From: Helianthus annuus
Taxonomy: Eukaryota; Streptophyta; Magnoliopsida; Asterales; Asteraceae
Reading direction: 5' to 3'
DNA length: 64,000 nucleotides
NCBI RefSeq assembly: GCF_002127325.2
Contig: NC_035436.2
Span: 18,610,205 to 18,674,204 of the forward strand
Part shown: positions 11,486 through 22,476 of the stretch, piece after piece
Layout: every line of letters starts with the position of its first letter
How positions within the stretch are numbered: position 1 is the stretch's first letter
The notes under the pieces: model-generated
What the model was told of the DNA's origin: nothing
What the model saw: only the letters and a program-made list of their open reading frames with translations
Databases searched by the model: none
Program-made: the position numbers and the translations under genes

Positions 11486-11840
11486 GGTAAGTAGTCTAGT
11501 AGTGATGAAAGTACTGGTAGTCATACAATCCCATTCCCAACCCACCGGGAATCCCATGCCTTGGAAGGAGTGTGAACTCACCTTGGTTTGCTCGGTATGC
11601 TTAACTACTCGTTTTCCAATTAATCAGTCAAAGCCTATGGTATGCACATGTACATAATCAGTTTACATTCACGAAGTTCACGTATATATATACAATCACA
11701 GTGGTATTGAATCAGTGATCACGAATAACACAAAGCACGTATTCAAGCTCATACAAGTCATGTTTATCATTTAACAACAGTTAACTAACCCAGTTAACCC
11801 CTAACAGAATTAACCGAGTTCACTGTGCAGTTTACCCATT

Positions 11841-12015
11841 TGACGAAACGCCCCTTGTTTCGTCGAAATGCCCTTATGACGAAACTCCTTGTTTTGCCGG
11901 ACCTTCCCTCGATGAAACACCCCTGTTTCGTCATGATCACCTGTTTCGCCCTGTTTCGTCGTATTTACTCTCGGCGAAACACCCCCTGTTTTGCCGTGAT
12001 TTGTGTTTCGTCTAC
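11841..12015. repeat. GTTTCGTC / GACGAAAC array, LTR C1
   Basis: About a dozen GTTTCGTC, GTTTCGCC, GACGAAAC and GGCGAAAC motifs occur in both orientations within 175 bp. About six more lie at 12640-12740. The main array lies about 150-330 bp upstream (minus strand) of the TATATATATA. Confidence 0.82.
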
Positions 12016-13046
12016 AAGGTCAGTTACGTCGTGTAACTGATGATTACCTAGAAACCCTAACCATTATCCTCAACCGTTACACACTATCATCGATCATCAT
12101 CATACGGAAATCATTCGATATTGAATCAATCAGAGCAGAATCATACATTAATCTCAAATGATCTATATCATACAATGACTATTACATGAACACAAATTCA
12201 CAGATTCACAACATTAACCAATCAATCCCATAGAACAACATCCTATTCGAAGCCACAACAACAAGAACCCTAAATATTCATAGATTCAACACTTTGCCGT
12301 CACATAATCCGAATAGCGTTTACGAGTTTCATTATCATTCATACATATCATAATAACCAATCAAAAGGGATCCAAACATAAGACCAAGCATTACATAAAT
12401 TGCTGAATCATATCTTTGATCTAACAGTTAGCTAGGATAGCAATCAATTATTCGTGTAAGGGTTAAACACTAACCGGGATAAACGGAATTACTGACCCTA
12501 GAGGCTTCGAACACACAAGATTGCCGTCACTAAGGGGAGAGAGCTCTAGGGTTTCTAATTTGTTAAAAGTGTGACGAATGAAACAGTGGGACTTAATAAG
12601 TATACGCGTAACATACTGGGCCCTTAATGGGCTTCGGCGAATCAGTGGGCCGGCGAAACACTTGTTTCATCGGGATAAGGACGGCGAAACACTTCTTGCT
12701 TCGTCGTGTGGGTTATGGCGAAACTGAAGTTGTTTCGTCAGGTATAGTTCCTAATCTCAAACAGTTTACAAGTTCATGTAACCAAACACTATAATCACAT
12801 TAAATAGATAATCATATCAAACAAACATCTCAACATATAATCCAATGTGCACAATTACAAGGCAAACAAGTTGTACAAGTAAACAACTAAACAATTAACG
12901 TGCAATTAATGCGAAGATGGAATCTTGGAAACTCGAGTTGTCACATTATCCCCAACTTGAAAGAAATTTCGTCCCAAAATTTAGCATGCGGTTACTGAGG
13001 AAGCTACTTGTGTTGTGTAGTTTACTGGTTTTCCTGGGGTGTCACA

Positions 13047-14470
13047 CTGGCAGCGTTAGCTTCTGTTTTGCGTGAGCAAAGACCTAGTTGTACGTCTGTC
13101 GCCTTATAGATCAATTTACACCTGAAAGAGGCCCTCTATTGCCCAAAAACCTATATCAAATTGAGAAAACTAATTTGATATGTACATTATATCAACATTT
13201 CTGCTTATGATCTATTTTGTTATTTTCTCAATCTAGTCCCAGTCAAGGTTTCAGAAATCTAAGACAGACTTGTGGAAATATGTGGTAGGGAAACTGCTTG
13301 CATGATAGAGTGTGCTGATTGAAATTCTAGGATTTGATTAGTATTTCTTAGGGTGTTCATTTTTAAAATATTAAAACAATGATAAAATTAGTTACAGGCA
13401 GTCATATGAAAAAGGTCTAGGGAGATGAGTTTAGGTGGACAAATATACTAGCAATCGTTCGGATCACTCAGTAGTAGATCAATGTTGATAAGTGAAGTCA
13501 AGCCCGACACCTCGTGATTTGATCCCTGAGCAATTACGATATTTCCTAATTTTATTTTTGTAAATAATTGTTTGATATTATTTATTTGTGTTTGTAGGTT
13601 TTAGTCTCGTAAAACGTGCTCGGGAAGGTAAGGGTTACTTAAGAAAATAAACGATTTTCAAATGAGCTTGAAAAATTAATTAAAAATTTGATTTTTGAAA
13701 TCATGAAATTGAGTTCAGACTTGGTCCCAACTCGAAATCATGGTCTCGGCCCAAGTTGTCTCAGGCTCGGCCCATGATCATGTGATATAAAAGTATGGTT
13801 TCGAGTCAGAACCTCATTCCACGCGAAATCAATTCACTGTTCCCTGAAATTCTTTCTCATTTCCGACTCGAGAACTCCGATTCTGATGTGTTTATCTACG
13901 ATTTCGACTCACTAACATCAGTCATTTGAAGGTAATATCAACTAAACACTGGTATTTACTTGGAGATTACTTGAAGGTGTGAAGAAATGTTTGAAGATTT
14001 GAAGATGTTTAAGAACCCTAATTTTCTTCATAACTTGGTCTTCAACAAAATCAAAGGGTGTTTATGGATTTTAATCCATAATTATATGATGATGCTGATC
14101 AAAAATTGTTTGGAAGGTTTCCACTCAGGTTGCGAGTGAAGAACCTTAATGGGACTCGAGATCTGCCGGTTGCGAGTCGCAATCTCCGTGGTTTCGACTC
14201 AAAACTGGACTCAAGACCTTGAGGTTTTGACTGAAGATTCAGACTTGAAACCATCTGATTCCGGCTCGAAATCATCTGACTTCGACTCGAGATCTTGTGG
14301 TTTCAACTCGAAACCATGATTTTTCTTATAAAAATTATTTTTGTCCACTCACAACCAAGTCAAATTGCATGGTCTCCACTAATTCATCCTTGTTGACTGA
14401 GTTGACTTTTACTTGATTAAATTTCAAATTAACTAAGTTAATTCCATACTTGACCTGATATATTTTTGTA
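13047..14470 (+). other. Sirevirus-like post-pol region upstream of E2, copy 1
   Basis: No open gene is supported. The stretch lies between the gypsy breakpoint at 13046 and the E2 gene. It ends in a pyrimidine-rich TATATTTTTGTAG at about 14459-14471, a good plant 3' splice site just before E2. Between about 13840 and 14320 there are many TCGACTC / TCGAAACC / CTCGAGA motifs. Confidence 0.6.
13840..14320. repeat. ACTCGAAACC / CTCGAG motif cluster upstream of E2
   Basis: More than ten CTCGAGA, GCGAGTC, TTCGACTC and CTCGAAACC variants in about 480 bp, ending about 150 bp before the E2 start. The E2 LTR has related TCGAAAC motifs upstream of its TATA (about 17363 and 17390). The core resembles that of LTR A. 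Confidence 0.65.
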
Positions 14471-14474
14471 GGAA

Positions 14475-17112
14475 CATAGACTTGAAAGTGATCTCGGGCC
14501 ACAATCAAGCGGGTTGTCTGTCACCACCACCGGAAAAGCACAAGAAGCTGTATACTTCACTGATTAAAGGTCTCAGCAGTTGCAGGATTGTTCATTCTCT
14601 TCGAGAAAATCTGGTTGTATATGAAGATCTCGTTAAAGAATTTTGGAGAGCATCGAGGTTTGATGCATTGGGAGGAGATGGAAAAGGTTCGATTGAAGCC
14701 GTTATACAGAAGAAGAGTGTTACTGTGGCGGAACAGATTATCAGGGAAGTTCTACAATTTGATAATCAAGAGATAGACCCAATTGATCTTCCGTCTGGAG
14801 TTATCGAAACTATTTTACCACGTTAGAGCTATAAAGGAACGTATCCCTCTCTAATGAAGAAGTTCATTCATCCTTATTGGCATTTGTTGATGCATATGTT
14901 GATGATGTGCATGATAGAGAATAGAGGGGGAACAGATCAGCTGAATATCACCCAATCTGCAGCGTTCATGTGTCTGATTACAAATCAAGCGTATAATTAC
15001 TCGAAGTACGTGTTTGGAGGAATGAAGAGGAACGTCACTAATGAAGAGGAACGTCACTGGGGTGCGAAAGGATAAGTTTGTGATGTATCGAAGATTCTTG
15101 CAGATGATTTTCAATGCACGTTATTCTGATTTGCAGAGGAAGTGGAAATACATTGGATCTAAAACCAATGGGACCAACTTGTTTTGGGGCTTTAACTCTG
15201 AAGAAGGGTACTGCAAGCAAATTTGAAGGAAGAATCGCTTTAGAAAAGTTCGGTTAGTTTGCTGAAACTGAAGAAGTGGTGGCTGAACCGAAAAATGTAC
15301 AACTTGAAAATGCTCCAGTGAATACTCCTGTAAACGCTATGGTTGCTGAAGAGCATGTCGTTCAGATAGTTGCAGATGAAGAGCCTGAGACAGAGATACA
15401 AAATACTGACTCTGACGATGAAGAAGGCATTGTGATTAGTTTTGATGGAGATGATGATGAGCTTCCTCTTGAAGCTGAAGTTAGTTCTACTGTTTCAACT
15501 GTTCAACTGTTCAACCAGTGCTTACTGCCGAAAGTTTGGCTCAAATGTTAAAGTTAGTTACTGAAAAGATTGGGAATCCTCCTCCTGATCCTTCGGTACA
15601 AAGTGAGGAGCCAGTTACTGAAGACACAAAGGACCCTGATTCTCAGCCGGTAAATCGGAGAAAAAGGGATCCTCGACCTGGAGTGTTTATTGAACAAGTA
15701 TAAGATCAACCCATGATTAATGATGAAGATGATGATGGATTGTATAATTTTGATTTTGTGCCTGCTAAAGATACGACTGAAACTCCATTCGAGTTTGAAA
15801 ATACTGCAACTGCCGCTACTATCGAAACAGATTTGGATTTTGAAACTGGTGAAACAAAATGGATGTGGATTCGGATTCTGTAGAGATTCCTATTACTGCT
15901 ACTACTTCAGTCACCGTGTCAACACACGTAGTTACTGCTGCCATTGGAAGTTCTTCTGGTGTAATACGTGATGAACCATGCAGTTCTAGTGGGAAATGGC
16001 CTGAAGAAAAAATTGAAATGTCGTTTATTGATGATTCAAGTGATGATGATGAGTTTATTAGCATTAGAGAGTTGAAGAAGAGAATTGTGGTTCTTGAACA
16101 AGATTCAATTCATAAAGATGCGAAGATTATTCAGTTGGAAGAAACAATAGTTCAAAAAAACCAGCAGATAGATCAGCTACAAGGTGAAGTTAGTCTGTTG
16201 TTCAATATTGTGTATGATATTCGTGGGAAGTTAGAAAAGAAGTTCGGTCACTAGTTTGCTGATCTGACTGACAGGGAGAGACAGAGGAAAGCTGAAGAGG
16301 GTCGAGCTAGAGCGTTTGCTAAGGATGATGCTGAACGTGCTGCTGTAATGGATCTCTACTTTAGTAGATTAGTTGATAAGGAAAAGGATAAAGCAAAAGC
16401 TAAAAGGTTAAAGCAGAAAAGAGAACTGAGAACTGGTGCTTTTGAAGAATAAAAACCTTAATCCTGCTGATTCTGATGTTCAAGTTACTCATCATCTGAT
16501 GGATGTCGGTGAAAGTCACTATGATAAGGTTGGAAACAGATCATGTGTTGTAAGCTGGGGTTTTGACCACGATCGACATATGTGGTGGATTAAAAGGAAG
16601 ATTGGTCCAGTAGAATGGTACAGAAACCCAGCTCAGTTTCGAAAGATGTCTGAATTCAGACGTTTACGAAGGTGGATTTGAGCATACTTTCGAATGCACC
16701 ATATGTTGATGATAAGCCTGGTGGTAGAGGATACTCGTTTTTCGAGAGGCTTAAGAGAGAGGTTGCACGAGGGTTTCCTTCTATGCATACTACGGAATCC
16801 ATTGTGAAACCTGCTCCAGGAGTACGAGATCCTCGAACAAATAAGAGAATGAAGATTGTTTCATGGCCACCTACTGACAAAGAAAAAACCATTCCGTTGG
16901 TAAAGAAGATTCCAGATGGTATCTTGAAGACCATGCATTTCTGGGGTTACGACGAGACATTGGGGCAGGCGTTAATCGTGTGTGATGGTGACGTGAGTTT
17001 TGGATTAACTGATCAAGTGGATCTACTGAATTTGGACAGGGTGAATTTAGAGATGCTAGCTCAACATCAGATTCGGTCTACAGAAAAGTATGAAGATACT
17101 ACTAAAGAGTGA
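14475..17112 (+). pseudogene. E2 env-position retroelement protein, copy 1
   Basis: The expected start codon is ATA at 14475; copy 2 keeps ATG at 62641. Order along the protein: an N-terminal region (ISGHNQAGC; LREN LVVYEDLVKEFWRAS), a conserved core (LMHMLMMCMIENRGG; MYRRFLQMIFNARYSDL), a long acidic stretch, and a coiled coil (about 16060-16440: ELKKRIVVLEQ onward). A C-terminal module follows, starting VVSWGFDHDRHMWWIKRK and ending near DQVDLLNLDRVNLEMLAQH. It is broken by a stop at 14824-14826, a 19-bp tandem duplication near 15040, a stop at about 15701, a stop at 16252-16254, and shifts near 15500, 15855, 16435 and 16675. The plan is the same as E1: core, acidic, coiled coil, SWGF module. 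It is followed directly by a polypurine tract and LTR. Function unknown. Confidence 0.75.
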
Positions 17113-17237
17113 ACTGTTGTTGTTGCTGGTCTTCTACACATTAATAAGAAAGGTTTTGGTGGTAATAAAGACAAGATGGATGGCAGTGGAGGCGGTGAAG
17201 GCAGTTGAAGATCGAAGAACCTCTATGCTATAAACCT

Positions 17238-17246
17238 AGGGGGAGA
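17238..17246 (+). other. polypurine tract of E2 element
   Basis: AGGGGGAGA, one base before the LTR start TGTTGGAACC at 17248. It resembles the AAGGGGGAG tracts of the copia element and of E1. Confidence 0.8.
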
Positions 17247-17247
17247 T

Positions 17248-17661
17248 TGTTGGAACCTGAAGGTTTATGCATAGAGGGTTGATAATAGTTCAGGGTTGAG
17301 AATCAGGGTCCTTTGTGTCTTCAGGGTTGATTTTGTAACTATATTTTAATTAGTGTTTTGGGTCGAAACTATGTATGGGTCATGTGAGGTTTCGGTTGGG
17401 CTTTAGTGGGTTTACGGCCCATAGTGTTTAGTATATAGTCAAACCTAATTAGTTGTTTTGAGGTTGATCAGTTTGTGAGAACAAGGGAAGCCAGTCGAAA
17501 CCAAGAAGCCTTGTATCAGTCATCTTTTCTATGGTGAATGCAAGATAGTATTGCTTGTTTAATGTTTTGGTTATTATTTCTTGAATCATCTTGTGTTAGG
17601 ATTCCGCACTAACACAAGATCAGTGTTTGATATCATTGAAAGATCCTTAACGGGACTTACA
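17248..17661 (+). repeat. 3' LTR of E2 Sirevirus-like element (414 bp)
   Basis: It begins TGTTGGAACC and ends GGGACTTACA. It contains TATATA at 17432-17437 with TCGAAAC and TTTCGG upstream. The ends match the form of the copia LTR (TGTTGG..CCTACA). Together with the adjacent PPT this places E2 in the region just before a 3' LTR. Confidence 0.82.
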
Positions 17662-17667
17662 ATTAAG

Positions 17668-17852
17668 GGAAGCCAGCCGGAACCAAGAAGTCTTGTATCA
17701 ATCATCATTTCTACCATTTCTACGGTGAATGCAAGATAGTATTGATTGTTTATTGTTTTGGTTATTATTTCTTGAATCATCTTGTGTTAGGATTCTACAC
17801 TAACGCAAGATCAGTGTTTGATATCATTGAAAGATCCTTTAAGGGACTTACA
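17668..17852 (+). repeat. partial duplicate of the E2 LTR 3' portion
   Basis: GGAAGCCAG..GGGACTTACA repeats about 17485-17661 with roughly 10% differences. What follows (AGTACCAAG) is not a primer-binding site, so this looks like a local duplication of the LTR end rather than a second intact LTR. Confidence 0.75.
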
Positions 17853-18560
17853 AGTACCAAGACACGTGGAACTCGAGCGCGACGTGTGGCGGGGCTATAC
17901 GAGCAACGAGGCCTCTCTAGGCAAAATAAGTGTCTTAGGCGACATACGGAGGAGTCCCCCTGGCCTGTCGCGATGCGCGGTAGATGCCCATTAAGGCTAT
18001 AAAAGCAGCAACTTGGGACACAAGCCACTCCACTGCACCATTTCGATCAACTTATGATGAAAACTCATTCTCTTATCCCTGTTTTCTTATATTATACCCC
18101 TAATTATGCGAAGCTTTGCCACGTTGTAATTGTTTAACCCTGATCACAGATTCCATACCCTGTAAGATCGATCCGAAACCCAGCAATGGATGCCAAAGTA
18201 CTGCCTGAATAAGACTATACTTTGTTAACTACGTTGGGTTTTTGATCTCGTGATGTATCGTTAAAGTTTGATTTGGGTTATTACACTGACACGCGTTAAA
18301 TTATATTTTTATTAGGAACTCAGGTTTAGCACCAGAAATCTTTAAGTTAAAACCCTAAATCAACAATGTGAGTCATTCTTCTTTTTTCTCACAACATTGC
18401 GAGTCATTCCTTCTTTTTTTACCAAATGCTTTGCGAAACCCTAAATTGATGACATTATAATTTTACGTTTCACAGTTTTTATTTTTATTTTATACTGTAA
18501 ATAAATAATATTTTTAATTAACCAAAGTTAATGTGATAAAAGTTTGTACTAGCATTTAAT
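17853..18560 (+). other. unclassified promoter-like, locally GC-richer stretch
   Basis: The first 150 bp are GC-richer than their surroundings and lead to CTATAAAAGCAG (about 17998-18009), a strong TATA box. AT-rich sequence with no ORF follows. It could be an LTR or LTR remnant of another lineage; I see no clear termini or partner copy in the window. Confidence 0.4.
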
Positions 18561-19025
18561 TTGATATCATTTTTTAGAAAAAAATATCACTAAAAAGTGT
18601 GTAGTGGCAAACATAAAAGTGTCACTAAAAGTTCTAAAGTTTGTAGTGACAGATAAAAATGTGCCACTAAAAGCTTAAAAAGTTTTTTGTTGGGAAGACA
18701 AAAAAATGTCACTAAAAGGCTTTAGTGGTGCTGCTTCTATGGCACTTATTGTGTGTGCCACTCATTCACTTAGGCGTCTTTAGTGGCACTTTTTGGGTTT
18801 TTTGTGGCACTTTTTGCAGGCCACTAAATGTCTTTTTTTGTAGTGGTGCCAACAAATAAAATATGCACCCACGCAACACTTTCTCGGATTGTATGCCACT
18901 CATTCACTTAGGCATCTTTAGTGGCACTTTTTGGGTTTTTTGTGGCACTTTTTGCATGCCACTAATGGCTTTTTATGTAGTGGCGCCAACAAATAAAATA
19001 TGCATCCGCACAAAACTTTCTCGGA
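18560..19025 (-). mobile_element. CACTA-type transposon end, tandemly duplicated
   Basis: The plus strand ends TTTTTTTGTAGTG at 18845, the complement of the CACTACAAAAAAA terminus typical of CACTA (En/Spm) elements. Many subterminal AGTGGCAC / GTGCCACT and TCACTAAAA repeats occur from 18560. About 140 bp around the terminus is repeated in tandem, and a second GTAGTG end lies near 18982. No transposase is visible. Confidence 0.7.
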
Positions 19026-19253
19026 TGAAACATTACATTCATCTTCACCGAAATCAATATCTGAAAGAACAAAGAAACAAACCAATACAATAGTCATCAA
19101 AGAAATTCTCCAAAGAACAAAGATGTTCAGCGTCATCGAAGAACCAACCACAACCCACAAAATCAACACATCTTACATCCAGAAAATAGTAATATACATC
19201 ATCCCAAATAAAGTTAAAAAAATGTTCATCAACTTGATTCTCGAACGAAATTT
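19026..19253. other. no feature recognised
   Basis: AT-rich sequence between the CACTA ends and the TIR element; only short ORFs and nothing I recognise. Confidence 0.5.
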
Positions 19254-19611
19254 AGAGAAAAATGCACGGATGGTCCATGTGGGTTTTGAAATTACACCTA
19301 TATTCCCCAACTGTCTAAAATTACAGTTATAGCCCCCATCTTTTGCACACCCGTTTTCAGATAGTCCCTAACGTGGATGGGGATAGTTTTTGGTGTTAAG
19401 TGTGTGTAATGACAAATATTCCCTTAGTACTAAATTTATAACTAAAAAGTTAAAAGAAAAATATTTAATATATATTAATTTCTATGTGACCCACCACCCA
19501 CCCCACCCACTTCATCTGCCCCACCCTAAACCACCCACCACCATCTGCACCTTTCACCACCACCACCATCCACCTTTCACCACCATCTTCTATCTTTTTC
19601 CGTTCCTAAAC

Positions 19612-20240
19612 TGTTGGTGCACTTGTGTCTGTACTTTGTCTGTATTCGGTCACGATGTAAACGATGTCAGTGTCAGTCCTGTAAGTTGACCAAGTCAACC
19701 GTCCTCCTGGTTTGACTTGGTAAACAGTTAGAAAGATGGTAGTCTGTCTCGAAGGATAAGAGATCGAAGGATAATGTGGATCCTTCGATCTCCTCGAAAG
19801 ATATGCTTCGACTGATAGACCTCGAAGGATCATCCTTCGAGGTCCTTGCTGATCATTCGAGAGCATTGCATTCGAAAGATGATCCTTCGGACCATCTATC
19901 GAATCCTTCGAGCAAGACCTGCTGTGTATGGGTATAAATACCCATGCAGTGTGTTGTGTTCATTTAGACACTTAGAAAGACAGACAGAAAGATAGAGCTG
20001 AGAGCATTCTGTCCGAAACACACACACACATAGTGAGAGTTTGCAAGTTAGATTTGTAAACATTGTGCTTGTAACCGGAACCTTCATACGTATTAATACA
20101 GTGGTGTTAATCGGTGAACTCTTGTGTGTTTGTTTCTCTACTTGCTTCATCTCGGTTTGCTTACTAGCTTGGATTCCGCACTCGCTAGTAGGTTTGTATA
20201 ACAAGGTTTAGGTTCGTCATCCTCCGGAAAGGGACCTACA
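19612..20240 (+). repeat. 5' LTR of copia element (629 bp)
   Basis: TGTTGGTGCAC..GGGACCTACA. U3 carries about 11 TCGAAGGAT / ATCCTTCGA motifs (19733-19912), ending about 20 bp before the TATA box TATAAATA (19933-19940). That TATA box lies in the palindrome GGGTATAAATACCC. The TSD TAAAC precedes it. Confidence 0.95.
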
Positions 20241-20242
20241 AG

Positions 20243-20254
20243 TGGTATCAGAGC
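20243..20254 (+). other. primer-binding site of copia element
   Basis: TGGTATCAGAGC, complementary to Met-tRNA, two bases after the LTR end. Confidence 0.95.
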
Positions 20255-20629
20255 TTGGCTCTTTACCTTGTTTAAAACCGGGTTTGTTCAAGTGTTTGGT
20301 GTGTTTGGACACTTGGTTTAGCACCCGTTTTGGTGGTTTTTCTTGCATATTTAAACTGAAAAACGGTTCCTAAACCTTCGGGAGTGTTCAAGTTTGGGTT
20401 GGGTAACTTGAAAACTTGTTTTTAAGTGACTTTGATTTTTCCGGCCATATTTCCGGTGTGTTCCGGTGACTGGACTTGTTGGATAAGATTTGCCTTTTTG
20501 GGAAATCTTGTTTGAAAGTCAAAAGGTTGGTGAAAAGTTGTTGGCAGAACATCCTTTCTGCCGAAAGTTGGTACACCAACCTATCACCTTTCGTACCAAC
20601 CTGTCACCTTTTTCAGTTGTGTCAGAAGG

Positions 20630-21003
20630 ATTCGAAGGATATCTTTCGACATCGAAAGACCATCTTTCGATCAGGAAGGATCGATAGATAATCATCTTTC
20701 GACCCATCCTTCGAAGTCAAAGATCTATCCTTCAAACCAGGGAATCTTCTCGAAAGTTAGTTGTCCGAAAGATAAGGATTCATCTCGAAAGATAAGGATC
20801 TTTCATTGTGAATCTTTCGAGATCAGTGTTCGAGAGATAAATATCTTTCGAATTGTGAATCTTTCGTGATAATTGCTCGAAAGATAAGGATCTTTCATTG
20901 TGAATCTTTCGAAGACTTTGCTCGAAACTCAACAGTAATCTTTCGATCACTGTTGATCCTTCGAACAAATCTTGATCTTTCGAACAAGTCTTGTATCTTT
21001 CGA
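20630..21003. repeat. TCGAAAGAT / ATCTTTCGA array in copia leader
   Basis: About 20 motifs occur in both orientations in about 370 bp between PBS and gag. A longer imperfect palindrome (CTCGAAAGATAAGGATC, then TTTCATTGTGAATCTTTCG) occurs twice, at 20784-20822 and 20876-20912. The motif is the same family as in the U3 of this element's LTR. The array ends about 65 bp before the gag ATG. Confidence 0.9.
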
Positions 21004-21066
21004 TTTGTGTCTGTGTACACTTAACAGTTTGTGCTTGTGCAGATCTTCAATTAATATTTGATCAAA

Positions 21067-22476
21067 ATGAGCTGTACAAGTCCCTGGGATTGGAGTTTGG
21101 ACTCACGATCTAATCAAGAGTTAGTCACTGCTACAGATTGGGCAAAGAGTATGTTACCTTCTCCATCAATCAGTCCAAGTCAATGGGCTTTGGTATCCAA
21201 TCAAAGTCAAAGCATTCAAAACCTTTTGATCAGTGAAAGCGAAACGGGCAGTAACAATCGTCCACCAAAGCTAAATCATATGAACGAGTTTCCATCATGG
21301 AAAAACCGTTTTCACACGTATGTCCAAGGGCAAAGCACCGATCTTTGGACGTGTTTCATCAATGCATTCAATGAAAATCTGGAGACTGCTGCGTCCACTT
21401 CTGAGGGTTATGCCAATATGCTTGAAAAAGACAAGAAGGCTTATGAATTGGAGAAAAAGGCCTTTGCCACACTTACTCAAGCACTCAATAAAGACATCTA
21501 CCATCAGTTCTCATACTGCAAGTCTACGAAAGCATTGTGGGATTGTTTAGTAGCTAGAGGAGAAGGCAATGCAGCTGCTCGAAAGTCTCGGCATGATTTG
21601 TTGAAGAAAGAGTTTGAATCTTTTCAGTTTTTGGAAAACGAGACTCTGAATGATATGACCACACGTTTCTATCATTTGATTAGTGAAATGTGTGCTTATG
21701 GAGTTGTCTCTACTCAACAAGACATGGTGAGTAGGTTTGCTGACGCCTTACCTCCAAAGTGGAGCTCTTTCATTGAGTTGTTGAAGCATACTGGAACTCT
21801 AGATCAAGTCAACATCTATGAGTTCATTCAGAAACTGGAACACAAAAATGATGAAGAAATCAGGAAAGCCAGGAGAGCTCCCGCCCCTCAAAATACAGAA
21901 ATGTATCTTCCGGGTTTCGATGCTCTAGCAAGAGCAGCTGCAGCCCAGCAACCTAAACTGCAGACTGCATTTGTCTCCAACACAAGTTCCTTTCCTTTTC
22001 CTCAGTCAACAGCTGCTCCACCACAACCTCAATTTGATCCGAGGTCTTACATTCCTGTCCCAACACAGCCACAACCACAACCTCAACAACAACAACAACA
22101 GCAAGATCATTATGCAAGCAATCCTAAACCTCAACCCCAAAATCCTAACACAATCCGAGTCGACAATTCAAATCTTTCACACCTTAGCATTGAAGTTGCT
22201 AAGGAACATATGGAAATTATCAACACCATGGTCAGTGCTTACTGTGGTTTGGTAGCAGGTCAGCTTGGAAACATCAATATGACCAATGAAGACTACCAAC
22301 AGATCGACAAGGAAGAAATGGAGTTGATGGATATTAAGTGGGCTTTTGCAAGTGCGGTTAGAAGGGCCAAAGACTTCATGGCTCGTACTGGTAGAACTTC
22401 GTTGGAAGGAAAGAAAGATACGAAGTATGGGTTTGATATCAACGCCGTTACATGCTTCAACTGTGGTAATAAAGGG
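21067..22476 (+). pseudogene. gag: copia gag, N-terminal part (split by element B)
   Basis: Starts at the ATG at 21067 (MSCTSPWDW); upstream in-frame codons lack an ATG. 470 codons are open to the insertion site. A capsid-like region of the plant copia type spans roughly residues 70-280 (NEFPSWKNRFHTYV; ALWDCLVARGEGN; DMTTRFYHLISEM). A Gln/Pro-rich linker (about 330-370) and a Cys/His zinc knuckle at the very end follow. The last codons give the first two cysteines of the knuckle (CFNCGNKG). Element B then begins at 22477, and the histidine and third cysteine codons lie at 32095 onward. Gag would form the virus-like particle and bind element RNA. Confidence 0.9.

Larger units (their letters stand above)
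10751..12945 (-). repeat. LTR of gypsy fragment C1 (2195 bp)
   Basis: It begins TGTCACACCCCC and ends GAGTTGTCACA. Minus-strand order: TTTCG motif group (12640-12740), main GTTTCGTC array (11841-12015), TATATATATA (11683-11692), stem-loop array (11236-11485), then the PBS side. It is a single LTR with internal sequence on both sides, so it cannot be dated by LTR pairs. Confidence 0.88.
8386..13046 (-). mobile_element. permuted Tekay-type gypsy fragment C1
   Basis: Read on the minus strand the order is: the last bases of the pol frame and 3' UTR (13046-12946, matching 24731-24832 of element B), a complete LTR (12945-10751), the PBS, then gag, protease and the very start of reverse transcriptase, ending at the FVKKK codons (8386). 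The central part of pol is absent. A normal element has gag before pol between two LTRs; here one LTR is flanked by pol end and gag start. Both outer breakpoints join non-LTR Sirevirus-like sequence. The same breakpoints occur in C2, so the structure predates the duplication. Confidence 0.85.
3547..15858 (+). repeat. segmental duplication, copy 1
   Basis: This stretch matches 46361-64000 in the same order and orientation. It carries an LTR fragment plus MULE end, the E1 gene, gypsy fragment C, and the E2 region. Sample comparison (about 13080-13500 against 61240-61660) shows about six substitutions in 420 bp. Copy 1 lacks 4937 bp present in copy 2 (47199-52135) and ends there at a shared ATTCAA. 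Homology very probably continues beyond 15858, where copy 2 meets the window edge. Confidence 0.9.

Noticed and set aside
14482..17112. E2 as several separate small genes
   Set aside because: The pieces line up in order with E1 modules and are separated by single stops or short indels, so one decayed gene is the simpler reading.
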